Assembly: GCA_009731375.1 (NCBI GenBank)
Contig: BJOX01000169.1
Coordinates: 739,110-803,109 of the forward strand
DNA: 64,000 nucleotides
DNA from: Paulinella micropora
Lineage: Eukaryota > Cercozoa > Imbricatea > Euglyphida
Direction of reading: 5' to 3'
Shown piece after piece: positions 54,193-63,199 of this stretch. A program made the position numbers and the translations under genes. Under the pieces are notes generated by a model. That model did not search any database. It saw only the letters and a list, made by a program, of their open reading frames with translations, and was not told where the DNA came from. Each line of letters opens with the position of its first letter. Within the stretch, counting starts at the first letter, position 1.

Positions 54193-54513
54193 TTAAAATT
54201 TAAGTGCTCCACGGCCGCGTTGCTTACAGTATCCCATATCGCTCGCAACCTTTTGAACTTTGCCAGCATAAGGAACGCCAACTCTATCCAAAGCTCCAGC
54301 GAAGCGAGAGATTGTTTTGTCCTTTTTCAAATAGTTATTAATATTCCTAAATGTATTGCCGACCTTTTCCCAGTTTATTTTACCTCCCTTCTGCCCAGAA
54401 CCCTTTTGTGTCTTGCGACCAGTTTTCTTTTTTCCGCCCGCCATTGTGCTTGAGTTTCTTGTTATTTTTCTGACTGTTGGAATGACTTGAACCCTCGTTG
54501 TTTTCACGACCAT
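54193..54513 (-). CDS. Small basic glycine-rich protein, possible core/minor virion protein
   Basis: Two in-frame starts: ATG 54513 (MVVKTTRVQVIPTVRKITRN..) and ATG 54444 (MAGGKKKTGRKTQKGSGQKG). The second gives 83 residues. A Lys/Gly-rich tail-like start is followed by a helical region (FRNINNYLKKDKTISRFAGA) and the end GYCKQRGRGALKF. Small proteins with LKK-K-ISR..L and a GY-.RGRG end accompany capsid genes in many PLVs and virophages. They are compared to the DNA-condensing core proteins of adenovirus, though that role is not shown. Located between the protease and ATPase genes. Confidence 0.55.
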   Translation of the reverse strand: MVVKTTRVQVIPTVRKITRNSSTMAGGKKKTGRKTQKGSGQKGGKINWEKVGNTFRNINNYLKKDKTISRFAGALDRVGVPYAGKVQKVASDMGYCKQRGRGALKF

Positions 54514-54547
54514 TATAATATATGGAAAAAAAATAATTAATAATAAA

Positions 54548-55250
54548 TTACAAAAATCGTTTATTAAAATTTTGCCGTAGTTCATCAGAAACCGCATCAA
54601 CATACAAAAAGTTAAACCTCTCTTTCGTCGCCTCGTGATATTTTTCAATGAAGTAGTCGAGGTCGTAGCCGAGGTCCAAATGCTTGTATACGAGTTCTAT
54701 TTTATCAACACTCTGACCAGGAAAAATAAGGAGGTAGTCAAGCTGTTTAATCGCCTCAGGCCGTAAGTCGTTTAGATACTGCGAGCTCATAATCACTTTT
54801 GACTTGTAGTGTCTATTTTTTTTCAACAGGTCGCTTACGGACTTATCCCTTAAACCTGAGCCGAGGTCATCTAGCACGAACACGACTTCTGGAGTTTGAT
54901 ACTTAGACGGTCTCTCGGCGGGGGCTTCTGATTTCTTCTTTTCACCCTCTTGACCAAAGTATAAAAACTTCGGCTTCGGTTCTTCTTTACCGTCCTGTAC
55001 AATCTCTCCTTCTTCTTGCTCTTCGTCAGGTTTATTCAGCTTGTCTAACTCGTAATCAATCACACTGTAGCCTTCCGTTTTCAAATATGTGTATATCGCC
55101 ATCGGGTTTGCCTTCTTCTTGAAGTGCTTAACCATTTCTTTGTAAATGTGGTCCTTGTGTATCGTGCTGGCGACTATGACAATGCGGGTCTTTTTGTCCG
55201 TCGTTCGTTTCAGGATTTCGAACAGTGCCGTGTATATTTTTTTACCTGCT
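54548..55250 (-). pseudogene. FtsK/HerA-type packaging ATPase, 5'-truncated, fused to fibre gene
   Basis: The C-terminal 230 residues of the frame are ATPase-like: RIVIVASTIHKDHIYKEMV, a charged insert, VVFVLDDLGSG (Walker B, DD followed by a Gly-Ser loop), KVIMSSQYLNDLRPEAIKQL (sensor/helix) and LLIFPGQSVDKIELVYKHLD, as in the A32-like DNA-packaging ATPases of Polintons and virophages. The Walker A P-loop (G-4x-GK-S/T) that should precede KR..DKKTRIVIVAST is absent. At about 55235-55265 the frame runs without a stop from fibre-type sequence (TTTLTASDN) into IVVGAGKKIYTALFEILKR. The enzyme should not bind ATP normally as it stands. A normal start codon is not visible. Confidence 0.75.
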
Positions 55251-58112
55251 CCGACTACTATGTTATCACTCGCCGTTAATGTTGTCGTTGTCATGCCAGC
55301 AGTAGAAGTAATTGTTGTTCCTGTTATTGTTCCACCATTTGTTATATTGTTAGAATTCATGTCTAAGGCGCCATAAAACCGCATACCGCCTGCGTTGTTA
55401 AACCGGACGATATCAGACGAAACGAATTTGGCGTCTGTAAGTTTTGAAATATAAAGACCTGCTCCTTTTGCTACGTCATACGCGATATTCGTAAATACAT
55501 AACCTCTTTGGCCTGCGGTTCCACTTGAGGCAGTGTTTAAAGTGTATAAGAAAGACTGCCAATCTCCTGTTGTCTGCGAAAAGAATGCGTCTCCTCCGTT
55601 CTGGTTTAGTATCCGCGCTCCGTTATATGTGATATTTCCGCCATTAATGATATCCACGTTATTAAAATCTGCTTGGCTTAACAAATTTAGTGCTCTTATA
55701 TCATTTCTCGTTCCATTAAATATTTTAATTCCCGTTATTGTTTGGTCTCCTGTTAGTTTCACATTTTGTCCGTCTTTTGTGTCTACATAAGATTGCGTTG
55801 CTGCCAACGCCCCGTTTATGCTTATGTTGCCTTTTGTGTATAAAGTTCCATTTAGTCCATTTAATGACATTAATAGAATTTCGCTTGACGTTTCCCATAT
55901 AAATCCCTGAGTAGCGTCTGGATAAATTCTCATTCTAATATATCGGCCAGTAAAGTCGTTGCCAGCACACGCGGTTCCATTTCCGAATGCTTTACTAGCG
56001 CCAGAAGATGCCATATACAAAGAATAATTATAATCAAGATAATTCCACAACCATAGCCCGTAATTACTAGTTCCATCATTACCTCCCTGTATGCTTAATG
56101 AACAAGTAGCCCCTGCCGTTAAATTGGATACTCTTCCACTCGCGGTAAGTGTTGTTGTCGATACCCCCGCACTCGCTGTAATTAATCCTTTTGTCCATAA
56201 AGTCCCGTTCGCCCCGTTCAATGACATTAACAATTGTTCCGAAGAGTTCTCCCATGTAAAGCCATCGGTGGAAACATTGCTTACTCTAAATCTAACGGCG
56301 AAGGAAGTAAAATCGTTTCCAGCAACTGCCGATCCTCCTGCTAGACTTCTGGTGTTTGCGCCTCCTCCATTTGAAGCCATATAAATACCATAATTCGTGT
56401 TGCCTGTGTCCCACAAAATATGCCTCTTGTATTACCGCCGTTTGTATTTCCTTGTATAACTATGCTAGAACCTCCAGTTGCCGTCAATAATCCACTCGCT
56501 GTTAATGTTGTTGTTGAAACCCCCGCACTTGCTGTTAGAGCATTTCTCGCATAGATTAGACTTGAACCTTTCGAATATAAATTTAACTCGACATTGGCAC
56601 TGCTTCCCGTGGCATATATTGAATTATAACCAAATCCAACTCCCTGTGTGCCGTTGCTGTGTCTGAATTCAATACCAGCAGAAGATTGACCAAGATTGGC
56701 GGAGACATATAAGCCGACTGGCGTAGCGTGAGTTCCTGTCCTTGCTTCTCCTCTTATGTCCGCCGTACTATTAACAACGGATATTCCCGCATTCGCTGTA
56801 ATCGCCCCGCTCGCCGTAATCGCCTTCGTCGTTAATAAACCCGATGTGCTATTAATGTCGATTGCGGTATTAAAGGTTATATTGCTTCCTACTGCCACTC
56901 CTGATGCGTATTGAAAAAGGAGATTAGTTCCCTTAGCTATCATAAAATTTGAAGTAGCAGAACTTGACTTATCATTAACTGCTCCGTCCCAATAACAATC
57001 AAATTTTAATGCTACATTGCTGTGTCCGTTGTTAATTAATTGAAAACAAGGATAATTTGGATTAGCTGTTGTAAATGCTTGTATATGCGGCCCAGCTACA
57101 CCTGACGTCCCGTACAATTCTAATCCTCCTGTGTATTGCCGCCAATCCTCTTGTTGTTCTTCGCATGATTAATGGTTTATCTTGTGCTATCGTTATTTTG
57201 TCGCTAAATGTTTTAGTTCCTGCTATTGTTTGGTCCCCCGTGATTTTAACCACCGTGCTATCAACTGCCAGATTTGAAAGATTAATTCCATTATATGTTG
57301 AAGCACCTGAAATAGCAAAACCGCCCATATTTAATGCTCCTGCCATATTAACGGAGCCATCTAATCTAAGAAAAGGTGGAGCCACATTTCTCCATTGTCC
57401 AGTTGAATAAATGTAATTGGTTATCTGAGGGTGTGCCTGTTATTAATACATCGCTGTGTGTATTAATTGAGCCGTCCGCTGATATTTTCGCATTATTTGC
57501 CTCGTGTTCTGTTATCCAATCATCGACATCTTTTGTATTTAGTAAATTTACTCCTGTTATATTCAAAGTTCCGCCCATACTAATATTGCCGAATTCATCA
57601 ACATTTATCGGAAAGGTTTTATTTACCCAGTTTATTGAATTGTATGTGAGATAACTATTGGCGGCGATTGGTGTGGTTATGACTACATCGGAGATAGTGT
57701 CAATTGACCCGAGGTAAGTATTCCTCCATTTGCCGTCAACATCGTTGTAAGTTAAGTATTGGCCGACCGCTTGTGCTGATATGTTGGTGTCTATCAAATT
57801 GTATAGGCTGGTTTGGTGCGGGTTGGATGTATTAGAGCGGTGTTGAGTTGAGGCATAGACATCAGCATTATTTGAAACCCGTTGTTCTGTATAGTATAAA
57901 CGGCTTCCTTCTTTAATGTCCCCCGTGCTTTTAGTAGCCAGTCGTGTGTCAAATCGGCCGTCAGTATAGTAGAGGTTTACAGGGTCAGCATCTTCTGGCA
58001 CTCTATCTGTGTTTAAGCCCACTATGTTCGTGTTGGTAAGGTCTAAGTTAAGTATATTTAGACTATCGACGGCCAACTCATTAAGGCCTAATAAACTTTT
58101 AAATTGCGACAT
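55251..58112 (-). pseudogene. Long phage-like fibre protein gene, several frameshifts
   Basis: It starts at ATG 58112 (MSQFKSLLGLNELAVDSLNI). The first segment has the phage tail-fibre pattern VNLYYTDGRFDTRLATKSTG and RLYYTEQRVSNN, then beta-repeat sequence. Further segments continue in other frames: 57385-57062, 57117-56341 and 56416 onward, so there are shifts near 57370, 57100 and 56410. Repeated units include TTTLTASG/TASAGVSTT, GDQTI.G.K.F, YMAS.G and SSE.LLMSLNG.NGTL.TKG (twice). Total about 950 codons. This is a fibrous, threonine/serine-rich adhesin-type protein that would project from the virion and bind host cells (inference from type). It reads through into the ATPase. Such fibres are known in phages and some PLVs. 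Confidence 0.7.
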
Positions 58113-58196
58113 TATTACTGTATATTTGTTAAGAAATTGTTTATTAATAAAAACTAAATAATATTATTTTGCATGATAATATAAACAAGTCATAAA

Positions 58197-58715
58197 ATGC
58201 CAAGAGGTAATAGAGAGGTTGCGATGAAGAACCTTGAAAAGGGTTGGGAGGCGAAGAAGAACCAGGCTAAGCAGAGAACAATTGAGAGGGCGAGGGAATT
58301 ACTCGCTGAGGAACAGGCTAAGAATGTTAAAGAGATGAATGACGATGAAAAGATGGAACACATTACTAAGAAGCAGTTGGCGAGGGATATGATAGATGGA
58401 AGGGATGGTGAGAAAAGTGATGAAAGCAGTTTGGATGAAGAAGAGGTTGAACAGGACTTTGTAGATATCGTTGCGCGACGGGTTGCGGGTATGAAACTTA
58501 AGACTAAACAGAAGAAGGCGAAGAAAGTAGTAAAAAAGAAAGTGGAAGAAGAAAGCGAGAGTGAAAGTGAAAGCGAGGAGGAAGAAGAGGAACAGCCTAA
58601 GCCTAAGAAGGGTGGTAAGAAGTCCAGCCGAGTTAATGTCAATGTTTATGCGGGACAACCAGAGAAGACAAAAAAAGAAAGTCATGATATTTCAAAAATG
58701 TTTTTAAAGTTCTAA
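58197..58715 (+). CDS. Charged protein with Lys- and Glu-rich segments, unknown
   Basis: A 172-residue protein starting MPRGNREVAMKNLEKGWEAK. Helical N-terminal half; the middle has (K)KAKKVVKKKVEEESESESES followed by EEEEEE, then a Lys/Pro-rich part and the C-terminal HDISKMFLKF. No enzyme motif, signal peptide or membrane helix. The mix of acidic runs and basic clusters fits a nucleic-acid or virion-core associated protein, but no family is recognised. It is the first plus-strand gene after the minus-strand morphogenetic block and is divergent from the fibre gene, with which it shares an AT-rich intergenic region of 84 bp. Confidence 0.6.
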   Translation: MPRGNREVAMKNLEKGWEAKKNQAKQRTIERARELLAEEQAKNVKEMNDDEKMEHITKKQLARDMIDGRDGEKSDESSLDEEEVEQDFVDIVARRVAGMKLKTKQKKAKKVVKKKVEEESESESESEEEEEEQPKPKKGGKKSSRVNVNVYAGQPEKTKKESHDISKMFLKF

Positions 58716-58720
58716 TATAG

Positions 58721-58925
58721 ATGAAGGATATAAAAAATTTACCGCTCGATGTTCGTTTACACATAATGGACTATCTATATCAATAGCTGTTATGTGTGTG
58801 GACTAACTTTATGTTTAGCGAACCGACAGATTACGGCGATTGATGACAGTTTCGACCGGTTTTATACTTATGAGTTTTGTTCTAATTATTGTTTTGAACT
58901 TGAAAAAAAAAGAAAGATTAATATA
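58721..58925 (+). pseudogene. Relic of a small F-box-like / Cys-rich protein
   Basis: ATG 58721 opens 21 codons (KDIKNLPLDVRLHIMDYL) that look like the start of an F-box-type helix, then a stop. In another frame the next part reads SCYVCGLTLCL and, further on, CSNYCFELEKK, giving two CxxC pairs that could bind zinc. A one-base shift near 58780 would connect them. Host-type F-box/zinc proteins of this size occur in giant viruses. Weak evidence; too short for a firm call. Confidence 0.4.
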
Positions 58926-59047
58926 TAAGGATACAGCGTTAGGTGTCATTAAGTATTAGAAAGGACGAGCCCTTTCAAACCCAAAGAGAGGTGCGGAGGC
59001 TTGCCTCTGCGATGGACCACAAACATAGTAATCCGCAGAACAATTAA

Positions 59048-59989
59048 CCAGGAGGTGCGGAGGATGAGGATGAAAGAAAGGAACAACAAGCACTTGAAAT
59101 ACACTATCAGAAGAGATTACCGACTGATAAATGGAATACAATATGGTCGGACAAACCACTTAAACAAGTATTTGTAGATTTGGCGGATATGTCTAAGTTG
59201 AAAGATAAGAAAGGTAATAAAGGCTATGCCTGGATGTTGTTTTGGACTGACACTCATAGTCGATTTTTAATTATTAAACCGCTTAAAAACAAAACGGCGA
59301 AAGAAGTTTATTTAGCTTTAAAATCAATACCATACACTCCGGACTCCATTACAACCGACAGCGGGAGTGAATACAAAGGGGCGGTTAAAGATTATTTCAG
59401 AGATAACAACGTCGAACATCGGACTGTTGAAATAGGAGACCATCGGGCGCTTGCTATCGTTGACCGGGTTATAAGAACAATACGGAGATGGTTGGACATA
59501 CTATTCGAAACTAACGGCAATTTTGACTGGCTGACTTATATTAATGACATGGTAGACGCTTATAATATGCGATTTCATAGAACGATTAAAGCCCGGCCGA
59601 TAGATGTATTTAAGGGTGTAAATAAAAATAAACAACGTATTCAACGGGACGGGTTAGTAGACGAATTTGAAAAAGGCGACAAGGTAAGAAAGGAGCTAAA
59701 AAGGAATTTATTTTCTAAAGGCGGCAAGCAATACAGCAAACAAATTTATACAGTCGTTGGCCGTTCCGGTTTCAAGTTGATATTAAATTCGGATGAGCTA
59801 GTAAGCCCCCGGGAATTATTAAAGACCAAATTTGACAAACCGGTAGACGAAGAAAAACAAATAAAAGAACAAGTAAAAGAAATAACGAAAGAAAAGAAAA
59901 CAAAAGAACAGTTAAAGAGAGAAGACATAGAAGGAAATGTCAGGACGAGTAAGAGAGAAAAGAAAGCTAAAGTAATATTAGATTTGTGA
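59048..59989 (+). CDS. Retroviral-type (rve/DDE) integrase, N-terminus shortened
   Basis: The frame is open from 59048, after a TAA at 59045, to TGA 59987. No ATG precedes the catalytic core; the first in-frame ATG is 59189. The core shows the first Asp in QVFVDLADM, the second Asp in TTDSGSEYKG and, 35 or so residues on, HRALAIVDRVIRTIRRWLD, where Asp stands at the usual Glu position. DAYN...HRTI follows. The C-terminus has EKGDKVR.....LFSKGGKQYSKQIYTVVG, the SH3-like tail of Polinton integrases, and a Lys/Glu-rich extension. It would join element ends to host DNA with a 6-bp stagger. The N-terminal zinc (HHCC) region is not found upstream, so the gene is probably 5'-damaged or its start is spliced or shifted. 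Confidence 0.85.
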   Translation, partial: PGGAEDEDERKEQQALEIHYQKRLPTDKWNTIWSDKPLKQVFVDLADMSKLKDKKGNKGYAWMLFWTDTHSRFLIIKPLKNKTAKEVYLALKSIPYTPDSITTDSGSEYKGAVKDYFRDNNVEHRTVEIGDHRALAIVDRVIRTIRRWLDILFETNGNFDWLTYINDMVDAYNMRFHRTIKARPIDVFKGVNKNKQRIQRDGLVDEFEKGDKVRKELKRNLFSKGGKQYSKQIYTVVGRSGFKLILNSDELVSPRELLKTKFDKPVDEEKQIKEQVKEITKEKKTKEQLKREDIEGNVRTSKREKKAKVILDL

Positions 59990-60008
59990 AGAATTGTAAT
60001 TTTAATGA

Positions 60009-60284
60009 TTAAAGTTTGCGGGGAGATGGCATCTTCCAGTTTCCTGAAATTGGAAGAATGTAGTTGATTTTTTTCATTTCACTCCTGTACTTTTTGTGAA
60101 TTGAGGTGAGAGATGGAAAGATACTGACATCTTCGTTCTCGCCTTCTCCCGCACTCGCTATGAAAAATTGCTGGCTTACAGGGTTTAGTATTCCACTATC
60201 AACCTCGGCGCAACAATAAACGTGTCCTGGCTCACTCTTCATTTCACTTTTCTTTCTCGCCATCTTCGCTTTCTTATCCGCCAT
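60009..60284 (-). CDS. Unknown 91-residue protein
   Basis: Starts MADKKAKMARKKSEMKSEPG (basic), contains YCCAEVDSGILNPVSQQFFI and ends NYILPISGNWKMPSPRKL. No recognised domain, signal peptide or membrane segment. Convergent with the integrase gene, whose stop lies about 20 bases away. Composition fits the element rather than the host. Confidence 0.5.
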   Translation of the reverse strand: MADKKAKMARKKSEMKSEPGHVYCCAEVDSGILNPVSQQFFIASAGEGENEDVSIFPSLTSIHKKYRSEMKKINYILPISGNWKMPSPRKL

Positions 60285-60346
60285 AACGAACCCGAGTGAG
60301 AGTTGGACTACAAAATACTTTGTATCGGTTGGTATATTTTCGTACT

Positions 60347-60676
60347 TTACCCAGGGTCCTGGGATGACGGGGTCGGCTGGGGCTGGCTGGTCAGGGGCAG
60401 GGGCAGGGGCTGGGGCNNNNNNNNNNGGACGGCTGGGGCTGGGGCGAGGGCTGGGATGGGGGCGGGGGCTGGCTGGTCTGGGTTGGCAGGGGTGGGTTCA
60501 GGTTGAATGGGGACGTCGGGAGCAGGATCGTCTGGGGCAGGGGCGGGGACGGCAGGGGCATCCTTGAGCTCGCCAAGTTTAGCTCTTCGCATGATGTCGG
60601 TAATTTGGTCCATAGAACCGTTTGCCTCCAAGTGAGCAAAGAGCTCGTCGGTCGCCTTCTTGGACCTTGAAAACAT
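60347..60676 (-). CDS. Proline/alanine-rich protein across an N gap
   Basis: MFSRSKKATDELFAHLEANG starts a short helical domain (..MDQITDIMRRAKLGEL), followed by a Pro/Ala-rich repeat tail (PAPAPDDPAPDVP..). A 10-base N gap (60417-60426) falls in the tail, so frame and length beyond it are unreliable. The GC-rich GGGGCTGGGGCAGG tract contrasts with the rest of the element and may be an expanded repeat. Function unknown. Confidence 0.4.
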   Translation of the reverse strand: MFSRSKKATDELFAHLEANGSMDQITDIMRRAKLGELKDAPAVPAPAPDDPAPDVPIQPEPTPANPDQPAPAPIPALAPAPAVXXXXPQPLPLPLTSQPQPTPSSQDPG

Positions 60677-60839
60677 CCACTTCTTGGATTGTGAGCTTTT
60701 GGGAGAATGAGACTGCCACGTGATTTTGGTTTGGGTTGCAAGTTTTTTTAGGCAAACGAAATGAAAATCTAGAAAAAAAGTTGGCCAAACACTCTGCGGT
60801 GGGGAGGGACCTTTTTACCGCATTACCGCAAAAAATAAA

Positions 60840-61342
60840 ATGTCTGAAAGTCTGATCCACGAAAGAACAAAGAACGAAAGAAGATTGGTTAGAAATCTTT
60901 GAGGCAAACAAAGAGAGTAAAACCAATCTAAGAAAAAGCAAAATAGTTTGTGAAGAAAAAATAAATAAGATTGACAAAGAAATTGATTTATTGAATGAAA
61001 AAAACAACCACACCTTGTCAAATTAAGTGCTATTAATCAAGTAATTCACAAACTTGATAAGGAAAGTATCAAGGTTGAAAACGACAGAATGTTCAGACAA
61101 AAAAGATGACTTTATTCAAAAAAGAAAAAGAAATCAGACTTTTTTATGCTTGGAGAAAAGAAAATCGTTCTGAGTTTAAGATAGAAATACAAGACCGCAG
61201 TTTTGATGGAATAGATAAAGAAGGATTGTCTTTCAATCGTTCTCTAATGAAATACATAAGAGATAATAACGATAATGGCGAAGATATGAATGTTGAAAAT
61301 GGAAATGATATGTTCCAAGTAAGGAGCAATTATGCTATATAA
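60840..61342 (+). pseudogene. Coiled-coil protein gene broken into three frames
   Basis: ATG 60840 opens MSESLIHERTKNERRLVRNL and soon stops. In a second frame EDWLEIFEANKESKTNLRKS continues to about 61025. In a third frame QVIHKLDKESIKVENDRMFR ends near 61107. A last frame from ATG 61106 encodes MTLFKKEKEIRLFYAWRKEN.. and ends at TAA 61340. All parts are Lys/Glu-rich and helical, so one ancestral coiled-coil gene of about 165 codons with at least two shifts is likely. No family is recognised. It is the last gene before the right inverted repeat. Confidence 0.4.
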
Positions 61343-61517
61343 AAAGTGGTCTAACCACTGAACTCCTTTCGCACATAGGAGTATAAACTAGTGTGTGTTT
61401 CTATCCAAAAAACAAAAAACAAAAAACCCGCTTCTTGCGAAGAGATTTTTCTCATATCATACCTGTTTTCGTGAAAGGTGGAGGGTGGTGGCGATGACGA
61501 CTGAGGTAAAATTTTCC
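61343..61517. other. Non-coding spacer before right terminal repeat
   Basis: Contains short A-rich runs (CAAAAAACAAAAAAC). No gene or RNA recognised. Confidence 0.5.
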
Positions 61518-61666
61518 TTATTCCTTTTCTCTTCCTTTTCTTGTCCTTTCTTGATTTCCTCTTGATTTCTCTTTGTTGTTTAAAAATAGCGATTTGGGCT
61601 CGAAGACACTTTTTCTAGTGGGCATTTTTCTTAAAAAATGACCCTAGAAAAGTGTAATCATCTTCT
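61518..61666 (-). repeat. Right terminal inverted repeat
   Basis: Reverse complement of 43306-43455, 149 bp, one T shorter. Ends ..GTGTAATCATCTTCT. Confidence 0.95.
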
Positions 61667-61672
61667 ATACTA
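61667..61672 (+). other. Target-site duplication, right (ATACTA)
   Basis: Identical to 43300-43305. Confidence 0.85.
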
Positions 61673-61679
61673 GAACATG

Positions 61680-61835
61680 CGTACATACTAGTACATACAT
61701 ACACGCATACATACATACATACATACATACATACATACATACATGCATTACATACATTACATTACATACATACACACATACACACATACATACATCATAC
61801 ATATCTACATACATACATACATATATATCATCATG
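61680..61835. repeat. (CATA)n microsatellite, right flank
   Basis: CATA arrays with TACA variants. Together with 43144-43299 they show that the element sits in CATA-rich DNA. Confidence 0.9.
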
Positions 61836-61857
61836 CTGAATGCGTTTTTCTCTATAT

Positions 61858-62002
61858 ATGCAGTGCCTGTGTCACGCCTGTATACTTCCTGACGTCTTGC
61901 ACCGAACACCATTTTAATGTCTCTGTACATGTAGACAAATCTTGCAAACTAGTACTCAAACTCTTTATGAATACTGGATCATATGCTTCTATTATTGAAT
62001 AG
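61858..62002 (+). pseudogene. Possible retropepsin-like remnant
   Basis: After ATATGCAG a plus frame reads CVTPVYFLTSCTEHHFNVSV and, further on, LKLFMNTGSYASIIE and stop. The NTGS..SII segment resembles the DTGS active-site loop of LTR-retroelement proteases, with Asn in place of Asp. Too short to be sure. Confidence 0.2.
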
Positions 62003-62188
62003 CCAGATGAAGAAAATAGGAACAGCACACCAGGCTGCAGCCCAAACCAACAGGCAGAGAGAGGCACGACCAGGTCAGTATTAATACACAACACGTTGAG
62101 ACCTCTGTACCGTTTCAGTGTGAACTCGCAGCATGATGGACATTGTGAGCAGGGACATCTTTATGCTTTCCTAGCAAGCTCTCTCTCT

Positions 62189-62340
<152 letters not shown>

Positions 62341-62479
62341 TGAAAGAATTTGAATCGGTTGTGAACAAGCCCCTTGCAAACATCTCATTCTCATAGTCCA
62401 TATAAACAAGGATACAATCGAGTGCTGCTAGCCTAGCTGTGCATGAAGGAAGGTCACAGTCATGCTCACCGCTAAGGCA

Positions 62480-63151
62480 AACGAGAGGGCAGAGGGTGCC
62501 CGCGCATGCTGCTGGGAGATTGCAAATTTTTAGTGGAACTCAAACGAGTGATAGGCGCGGTTGCCGTCCCCATTGCTGAAGCACTCACAGAGTGAGGAGT
62601 GATAGACGCGGTTGCAGTCACAGTGGCTGGATCCGGAGGAGGAGAAGATCTAGAGCGAGTGGGGGATGAGCCACTGGCCGATAGTGAAACCGTCCAGGCG
62701 GGAGATGGAAACGGAAATGAAGATGAACTCAGAGAAGCAGGTGGAGACAGGGAGGAACTGGGAGATCTGTTAATACATACACACATACATATATACATAT
62801 ACTCATCTTACATACTTACTTACTTACTTAACTTACTTACGTAACTTACTTGCTTGCTTACTTACTTACTTACTTACTTACATACTTACTAACCCGGTCG
62901 GGCTGTCCGATGGCGAAACGGTCGAGGTGGGAGATGGAGACGGTGATGAAGATGAACCAGAGATGGAGACGGAGACGAAGACGAAACGGTCGAGGTGGAT
63001 GTTGGAGATGGAGATTCAGATGAACTCAGAGAAGCAGGTGGAGACGGGGAGGAACTGGGAGATCTATTAATATACATACACACATACATATTAACATACA
63101 CTCATCTTACTTACATACTGAACTTACTTACTTAACTTACTTACTTTAAAG

Positions 63152-63199
<48 letters not shown>

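Larger units (their letters stand above)
43306..61666 (+). mobile_element. Maverick/Polinton-type element (Polinton-like virus provirus)
   Basis: An 18,361-bp unit bounded by 150/149-bp inverted repeats starting AG, with a 6-bp target duplication. It encodes the defining Polinton set: protein-primed family B DNA polymerase, retroviral-type integrase, adenain-like cysteine protease, FtsK/HerA-type packaging ATPase, double jelly-roll major capsid protein and single jelly-roll penton protein. Such elements are integrated relatives of virophages and adenoviruses and are thought to form virions. Here both capsid genes are intact, while polymerase, protease, ATPase, lipase and others carry frameshifts or a stop. 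Base composition is clearly AT-richer than the host exons and almost free of microsatellites. Two 10-base N gaps lie inside it. Confidence 0.95.
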
